Origin: CAYTQK01 sp964439745
GTDB lineage: Bacteria > Desulfobacterota > Desulfobacteria > Desulfobacterales > Desulfosudaceae
DNA: 5,885 nt
Assembly: GCA_964439745.1 (NCBI GenBank)
Contig: CAYTQK010000209.1
Coordinates: forward strand, 1-5,885
Reading direction: 5' to 3'
Notes under the pieces: generated by a model
The model's input: the letters and a program-made list of their open reading frames with translations, nothing else
Told to the model about the DNA's origin: nothing
The model's database searches: none
Program-made: the position numbers and the translations under genes
Part shown: piece by piece, positions 1 through 5,885 of the stretch
Layout of the letters: the number at the start of each line of letters is the position of its first letter
Numbering within the stretch: the first letter of the stretch is position 1

Positions 1-54
1 ACCTGCGGCACATGGATTAGGAATCCATTGCTCTATCCACTGAGCTACGGGGGC
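1..54 (-). tRNA. tRNA-Arg (anticodon CCU), 3' part cut off by the window edge
   Basis: Read on the minus strand, the gene starts at 54 with the acceptor strand GCCCCCG, then TA, then a D-arm whose 4-bp stem is GCTC/GAGC. The anticodon stem is ATGGA (28-24) paired with TCCAT (16-12). The 7-base loop is TTCCTAA, which puts anticodon CCT at 21-19 and so reads the arginine codon AGG. A five-base variable loop and the first T-stem strand GCAGG (6-2) follow. The T loop, the second T-stem strand and the 3' acceptor strand lie outside the window. All visible stems pair, so there is no sign of decay. It is co-directional with the protein genes but separated from the nearest by about 85 bases, and probably has its own promoter. 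Confidence 0.95.
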
Positions 55-80
55 TGGCATGCAATTGCTGGTGACTGGGT

Positions 81-114
81 ATCATAATTTTACGCTCCTG
101 GCAAGCGGTGCCAG
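81..114 (-). promoter_or_regulatory. Possible sigma-70-type promoter for the tRNA gene
   Basis: On the minus strand, CTGGCA (114-109; 4 of 6 matches to TTGACA) is separated by 16 bases from TAAAAT (92-87; 5 of 6 matches to TATAAT). An alternative -10, TATGAT, lies at 86-81. Either would give a 5' leader of roughly 20-25 bases before the tRNA. The sequence is AT-rich compared with the flanking coding DNA. The -35 is poor and overlaps a hairpin (98-114), so this is only a candidate. The tRNA could instead be read through from the amidohydrolase gene. Confidence 0.3.
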
Positions 115-138
115 ACGGGTCGTTCCTGACGCCCCCCG

Positions 139-990
139 TCAATCCCGGGACGACAGGTTCAGAAAGGCGGCCGCGTTGCCGCCGGTCAGGGCGGCCCGCT
201 CGGCATCACCGAGGTCGGCCTGGTCGATCTCCTTGAAATAGCGGGCCGGCTTGAGCAGGGGAAAATCCGTGCCCCACAGAATTTTCTCCGGTCCGGCCAG
301 TTCCGCGGCCGTCCGGTAGATGCGGGTGTCGTAGAGGTAGGGCGAAGCGGCAGTGTCATACCAGATGTTGGCCAGCACCTCCTTGGCCTCCCGTTTCAGA
401 AGGTTATAAAAAAAGATCCCCCCGCCCCAGTGGGCCAGGACGATGCGATTGTCCGGATAGGCGGCCGCCAGGTCATAGATCTGGCCGACCGTGATGGGTG
501 TTTTGCCGGGATAGTGGTGGCCCACCGGTTCGTTGGTATGAATCATGACCGGCTTGTCGCGCTCGCGGCAGACCGCCATGAGCGGCGCCAGCCGCTGGCG
601 GGCCTCTTCGTCGATGCCGGACTGGTAAAAGGCCAGTTCACCGACGCCGTAAAGGCCGGCATCCAGGCAGCGTTCCGCTTCGCGGGCGGGATCGCCCTGG
701 TACATGCCGACGCAGCACAACCCGGCCAGACGATCCGGATACCGCTGCTGGGCTTCGATAACGTAATCATTGTGCCGCTTGGCCAGATCCGGATTTTCCC
801 AGGGGAATCCGAAGGTGACGGCCAGGTCGACTTCGCTTTCATCTATGACCGCCACCAGGTCGGCGGCGCCGGCCAGCTTCGATTTTTCCGATTCATACAG
901 CAGCCGGAAGGCCGGCTCCCCGTCAAAATATTCGGCCCGGTTGGCCCGCACGTCGCGGGAAAAAATGTGGGTGTGAAAATCAATAATCAT
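139..990 (-). CDS. Amidohydrolase-2 family TIM-barrel metal hydrolase or decarboxylase
   Basis: This 283-residue cytoplasmic protein has the layout of the amidohydrolase-2 family (PF04909), which includes ACMSD-like decarboxylases and lactone or hydratase enzymes. Visible signature residues are the N-terminal metal pair in DFHTH (H6, H8), E118 in VGELA, H151 in VMIHTNE, H187 in LAHWGGG and the catalytic aspartate D242 in WGTDFP. The C-terminal GGNAAAF segment (270-276) resembles the usual closing NAxxxF helix. At 283 residues it is a little shorter than ACMSD-type members (about 330), but no core motif is missing. There is no signal peptide or membrane segment. The start is supported by AGGG at 1002-999, eight bases before the ATG. 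The gene follows the YchF-like gene after about 160 bases and may be a separate transcription unit. The family assignment is firm; the substrate cannot be told from the sequence. Confidence 0.9.
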   Translation of the reverse strand: MIIDFHTHIFSRDVRANRAEYFDGEPAFRLLYESEKSKLAGAADLVAVIDESEVDLAVTFGFPWENPDLAKRHNDYVIEAQQRYPDRLAGLCCVGMYQGDPAREAERCLDAGLYGVGELAFYQSGIDEEARQRLAPLMAVCRERDKPVMIHTNEPVGHHYPGKTPITVGQIYDLAAAYPDNRIVLAHWGGGIFFYNLLKREAKEVLANIWYDTAASPYLYDTRIYRTAAELAGPEKILWGTDFPLLKPARYFKEIDQADLGDAERAALTGGNAAAFLNLSSRD

Positions 991-1082
991 GGTAAATTCC
1001 CTGCCAGCGATTTTCGCCAGGTTTGGTCGGTTTTGTTTCCCTCTAAAAAAGGCTGCACCTGGATCCGGCGCTGTTTGCCCAT
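987..1082 (-). CDS. Doubtful 31-residue ORF overlapping the amidohydrolase start
   Basis: An ATG at 1082-1080 opens a 31-codon frame that begins MGKQRRIQVQ and ends in GNLP. Its TGA (989-987) overlaps the amidohydrolase ATG in an ATGA arrangement, a common form of translational coupling. The peptide is basic with no recognisable domain. No Shine-Dalgarno sequence precedes its ATG, where the DNA is T-rich, while the amidohydrolase has its own good ribosome site. Chance is therefore a strong alternative. It is listed because it is the only open frame filling this spacer and because the overlap is exact. Confidence 0.2.
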   Translation of the reverse strand: MGKQRRIQVQPFLEGNKTDQTWRKSLAGNLP

Positions 1083-1148
1083 AAAATGATAAAAAGTTTG
1101 CCAGCGCGCCAGGAGAAATTACGTTCTGCGAAACCGCATTGGTAAAAA
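991..1148. other. Intergenic spacer between the YchF-like and amidohydrolase genes
   Basis: This is the longest non-coding stretch in the window unless the small ORF is real. On the minus strand it contains a T5 tract directly after the YchF-like stop codon without a preceding hairpin. Next come a 4-bp hairpin TGCG-GTTT-CGCA and a T-rich patch around 1083-1096 containing TATCAT, a possible -10 with no convincing -35. A weak 5-bp hairpin (1071-1055, GCGCC with GGTGC, one G-T pair) follows, with four bases and then T6 (1050-1045). None of these is a clear promoter or terminator, but together they suggest a transcription boundary between the two genes. Confidence 0.4.
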
Positions 1149-2171
1149 TCAGACATTGAAGCGGAAATTGACGATATACCCGTCCGCCATGGGATAGGTC
1201 TTGCCCTCCAGGCGGGTGGAGCCCTGCTTGCGGGCGGCGGTATAGCTGCCGGCGCCGACCAGGTCGTCGTAGGCGACCACCTCGGCCCGGATGAAACCCT
1301 TTTCCATGTCCGAGTGAATCACCCCGGCCGCCTTGACCGCGGGTGTCTCCCGGCCGATAGTCCAGGCCCGGACCTCGTCCTCGCCGACCGTGAAAAACGA
1401 GATCAGCCCCAGCAGGCGGTAGGAGTGCCGGATGACCCGGTCAATGGCCGGCTCGGCGATCTCGAACTCCTGGAGAAATTCCTCGGCTTCCGCTTCGGTC
1501 ATGGTGGCGATTTCCGCTTCCAGCTTGCCCTGCACCACCAGGGTGGTCATGCCTTCCGGCGGGTCGCCCGGGGGCGGTTCCGGGTCGCCGTCCTCGTTGT
1601 TGACCAGGACCAGCACCGGTTTGGCCGTTACCAGGGCAAATCCCCGCAGCAGGGGCGAGGCGGCGATTTCCGGGGTAGGCCGCAGGGGGATCCCCTTTTC
1701 CAGCATATCCCGGGCTTTTTCCAGCAGGGCCTCTTCCCGTTCATCCCCGGCGCGTCCCTTTTTTTTCCGGTCGGTGCGGATGCGTTCCAGCCGGTTTTCC
1801 ACCACCATCAGGTCGGCCAGGACGAACTCGTCTTCCAGTTCGGCCAGGTCCCGCCAGGGCTGGGGGGGCTCCAGTCCGGGAGCGGAAAAATTCCGGACAA
1901 TGTGCAGCAGGGCGTCACACTCCTTGACAGCGTTCCACTGGGTCTCCCGGGAGCCGGTCTTGGTGTCCGAGCCCAGGTAGTACTCAACCTGGGCGTAGGT
2001 GGTTTTACGCGGCCGGTACATTTCGCTCAGCACGTCGATGCGCTGGTCCGGGACCCGGATGACGGCCAGCCGGTCTTCGTTGCGGGCGGCCGGATCCACC
2101 GGCGTCCGGGTCAGGGCCGAAAACAGGGTCGATTTCCCCGCCCCCGGCAGTCCCACCATACCGATTTTCAT
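1149..2171 (-). CDS. Divergent YchF/Obg-like P-loop NTPase with C-terminal TGS-like (DUF933) domain
   Basis: This 340-residue cytoplasmic protein has the order of the YchF/OLA1 family: an N-terminal G domain, an inserted charged helical region (about 103-160) and a C-terminal TGS-like domain (about 257-340). The C-terminal domain carries family hallmarks such as VRAWTIGRETPAVKAAGVIH and EKGFIRAEV. The Walker A motif is GLPGAGKST (7-15), with K13, S14 and T15; YchF normally has GLPNVGKST. Two switch motifs differ. The G3 region, normally VDIAGL, reads VEYYLGS (62-68) and lacks the aspartate. The G4 region reads VNNED (190-194), one residue shorter than the usual NxxE stretch. YchF is typically about 363 residues and binds ribosomes; this one also lacks a few C-terminal residues. 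The start has GGAG at 2185-2182, ten bases upstream and inside the preceding gene's last codons. The six-base gap to the kinase gene implies co-transcription. It is more likely a YchF paralogue than the housekeeping copy, and its function is unknown. Confidence 0.85.
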   Translation of the reverse strand: MKIGMVGLPGAGKSTLFSALTRTPVDPAARNEDRLAVIRVPDQRIDVLSEMYRPRKTTYAQVEYYLGSDTKTGSRETQWNAVKECDALLHIVRNFSAPGLEPPQPWRDLAELEDEFVLADLMVVENRLERIRTDRKKKGRAGDEREEALLEKARDMLEKGIPLRPTPEIAASPLLRGFALVTAKPVLVLVNNEDGDPEPPPGDPPEGMTTLVVQGKLEAEIATMTEAEAEEFLQEFEIAEPAIDRVIRHSYRLLGLISFFTVGEDEVRAWTIGRETPAVKAAGVIHSDMEKGFIRAEVVAYDDLVGAGSYTAARKQGSTRLEGKTYPMADGYIVNFRFNV

Positions 2172-2177
2172 TACAGT

Positions 2178-4691
<2,514 letters not shown>

Positions 4692-4717
4692 CAGCCGCGC
4701 TTTGAGAGGTATGCGGG

Positions 4718-5842
4718 TTAAACTTCTATGGCCAGGATGATGATATCGTCTTCACATTTCTCGGTGTCCTTGCCTATGGCTGCCAGGACTTTTTTCGGCG
4801 CCTCCTGGACAGAAACGTCAGTCACCGATTTGCACGCGTTCAACAGATCCCCGGAAGCGGCGGACCACATGATTTTTTTGCGGCAGGATTCGATCAGGCC
4901 ATCGGAATAAATATAGAACCGGTCCCCGGGGGTCACCTTGATGCTTTCCCGGCCAAAGGCGACATCGGCAAAGCTGCCGAGCACGTCACCCTTCAGGTTG
5001 ATCGTCCGGGCTTTGCCCTTGACGGGAATATAAATCACGGGCGGGTGGCCGGCGCTGACGATGGTCATGTTTTTGGTCTTGCGGTTGAGGCAGGCATAGC
5101 AGGCGGTCAGGTACTTGTCTTCGGGCAGAATTTTCAAAAGCACGTCATTGATGATCTTGATGCTTTCCATGGGCCGGTAGACGGGGGTACAGTTCTGTTT
5201 GAGGAGGGCCTTGACCGAAGAGGTCAGGTAGCTGGTTTTGATGTCATGCCCGGAAAAATCCGCCACAAAATAACCATAAATATTTTCGGAGATGGGCAGC
5301 ACGTCGTAAAAATCTCCGCCCGCTTCTTCCAGGGCGCAGAAATGCACGCCGAAACCCGCGTCCGGTTCACTGTCCGGGGTGGTCAGCATGGAGGACTGGG
5401 CTTCGGTGATCTGCTTGAGCTTGTCGGCCTGGTTGGTTATCAGGGAGTTGGTGGCGATGGAGAGTTTCAGGTGCAGGCGGACGCGGGCCAGCACTTCCAG
5501 GGGGTGGAAGGGCTTGGTGATGTAATCCACCGCGCCCAGCTCAAAGCCGGTCAGCTTGGATTCCAGCTCGCTCATGCCCGACAGGAAAATCACCGGAATG
5601 GCGCTGGTGGCGTGGTTTTCCTTGAGATGGCGAATCACTTCGAAACCGTCCTCCCCCGGCATCTTCACGTCCAGCAGAATCAGGTCGGGCAGTTCGGTTT
5701 CCGCGAACTGCCTGGCCGTGGGGCCGTCGGTCGCCATCAGGGTCTTATAGCCGTGGTTGTCGAGGGTGGTGGCCAGGAGTTTCAGGTTTACAAGATTGTC
5801 GTCAACGACCAGGATGGTGAGTTTCTGCTGCAGAGGCGCCAT
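4718..5842 (-). CDS. Response regulator fused to SpoIIE/RsbU-type PP2C phosphatase
   Basis: From the ATG at 5842 the protein is 374 residues. A CheY-like receiver (about 9-121) has acidic pair D14/D15, phospho-acceptor D58 in LLDVKMP, S88 in LSG and K110 in TKPF. A helical linker (about 122-158) leads to a SpoIIE-type PP2C domain (about 161-374). The PP2C metal-binding motifs are AGGDFYD (174-180), VADFSGHD (193-200; D195), SAGHPP (263-268), YSDGLIE (312-318) and the closing DD (365-366), so it should be an active Mn/Mg-dependent serine phosphatase. In RsbU-like proteins this domain dephosphorylates a STAS anti-anti-sigma factor, and receiver phosphorylation would control it. It is soluble. 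The neighbouring hybrid kinase is the likely source of phosphate and also carries the opposing RsbW-like domain. In-frame starts are GTG 5854, ATG 5848 and ATG 5842. I prefer 5842 because AAGGTGG (5857-5851) lies eight bases upstream, whereas GTG 5854 would lie inside that site. ATG 5848 remains possible. Confidence 0.93.
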   Translation of the reverse strand: MAPLQQKLTILVVDDNLVNLKLLATTLDNHGYKTLMATDGPTARQFAETELPDLILLDVKMPGEDGFEVIRHLKENHATSAIPVIFLSGMSELESKLTGFELGAVDYITKPFHPLEVLARVRLHLKLSIATNSLITNQADKLKQITEAQSSMLTTPDSEPDAGFGVHFCALEEAGGDFYDVLPISENIYGYFVADFSGHDIKTSYLTSSVKALLKQNCTPVYRPMESIKIINDVLLKILPEDKYLTACYACLNRKTKNMTIVSAGHPPVIYIPVKGKARTINLKGDVLGSFADVAFGRESIKVTPGDRFYIYSDGLIESCRKKIMWSAASGDLLNACKSVTDVSVQEAPKKVLAAIGKDTEKCEDDIIILAIEV

Positions 5843-5850
5843 AGTCATGT

Positions 5851-5857
5851 CCACCTT
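5851..5857 (-). promoter_or_regulatory. Ribosome binding site that decides the phosphatase start
   Basis: AAGGTGG on the minus strand differs from the ideal AAGGAGG by one base. It is eight bases before the ATG at 5842 and two bases before the ATG at 5848. If AAAGG alone is the paired core, the spacing to 5848 becomes five bases. The GTG at 5854 overlaps the site and is unlikely to be the start. Confidence 0.6.
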
Positions 5858-5885
5858 TCGGGTGATGGGGGGGACTCATGTTCAA

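Noticed and set aside
98..114. Intrinsic terminator for the amidohydrolase gene
   Set aside because: The hairpin is sound, but on the minus strand it is followed by GAGCGTAAAATT, without a T-tract.
1045..1071. Intrinsic terminator for the three-gene cluster
   Set aside because: The T6 tract is present, but the hairpin has only five pairs (one G-T) and stands four bases away from the T-tract, too weak to call.
1149..2171. Calling the NTPase simply ychF
   Set aside because: The loss of the G3 aspartate, the altered G4 and the shorter length argue that it is a paralogue rather than the housekeeping protein, so no symbol is given.
5845..5885. Partial upstream CDS ending at TGA 5847-5845
   Set aside because: Only 12 sense codons are visible with no recognisable sequence; a second frame is also open here. 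It is kept as a finding, not a feature.

Overview
All recognisable genes in this window lie on the minus strand, so transcription runs from the right edge to the left. The protein families, the GC-rich coding sequence and the style of the signalling proteins fit a free-living Gram-negative bacterium. My best guess is a Desulfobacterota (former Deltaproteobacteria) anaerobe, but this is inferred from protein flavour and no taxonomic marker proves it.

In transcription order, the first three genes form a tight cluster. The first (about 5842-4718) is a response regulator fused to a SpoIIE/RsbU-type PP2C phosphatase. After 26 bases comes an 837-residue hybrid histidine kinase (4691-2178). It starts with an extra RsbW-like anti-sigma-factor ATPase domain, followed by two PAS domains, HisKA, HATPase_c and a C-terminal receiver. 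Six bases later a divergent YchF/Obg-like P-loop NTPase begins (2171-1149); it lacks the normal G3 aspartate. A spacer of about 160 bases holds a doubtful 31-codon ORF. An amidohydrolase-2 family metal hydrolase follows (990-139), then a short spacer with a weak promoter-like sequence, and finally a tRNA-Arg(CCU) that runs off the left edge (54-1).

The main biological point is the pairing of the first two genes. An RsbU-like phosphatase controlled by a receiver sits beside an RsbW-like kinase domain built into a hybrid sensor kinase. Together they look like a partner-switching circuit wired to a phosphorelay: PAS input alters the kinase, phosphotransfer tunes a receiver, and PP2C and RsbW-type activities would oppose each other on a STAS (RsbV-like) protein. 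No STAS protein or sigma factor is visible, and the DNA upstream of the phosphatase gene is cut off. The YchF-like protein, probably co-transcribed, is unusual in its nucleotide-binding motifs. The amidohydrolase and tRNA look like ordinary neighbours.

No insertion sequence, CRISPR array, integrase or long repeat was seen.
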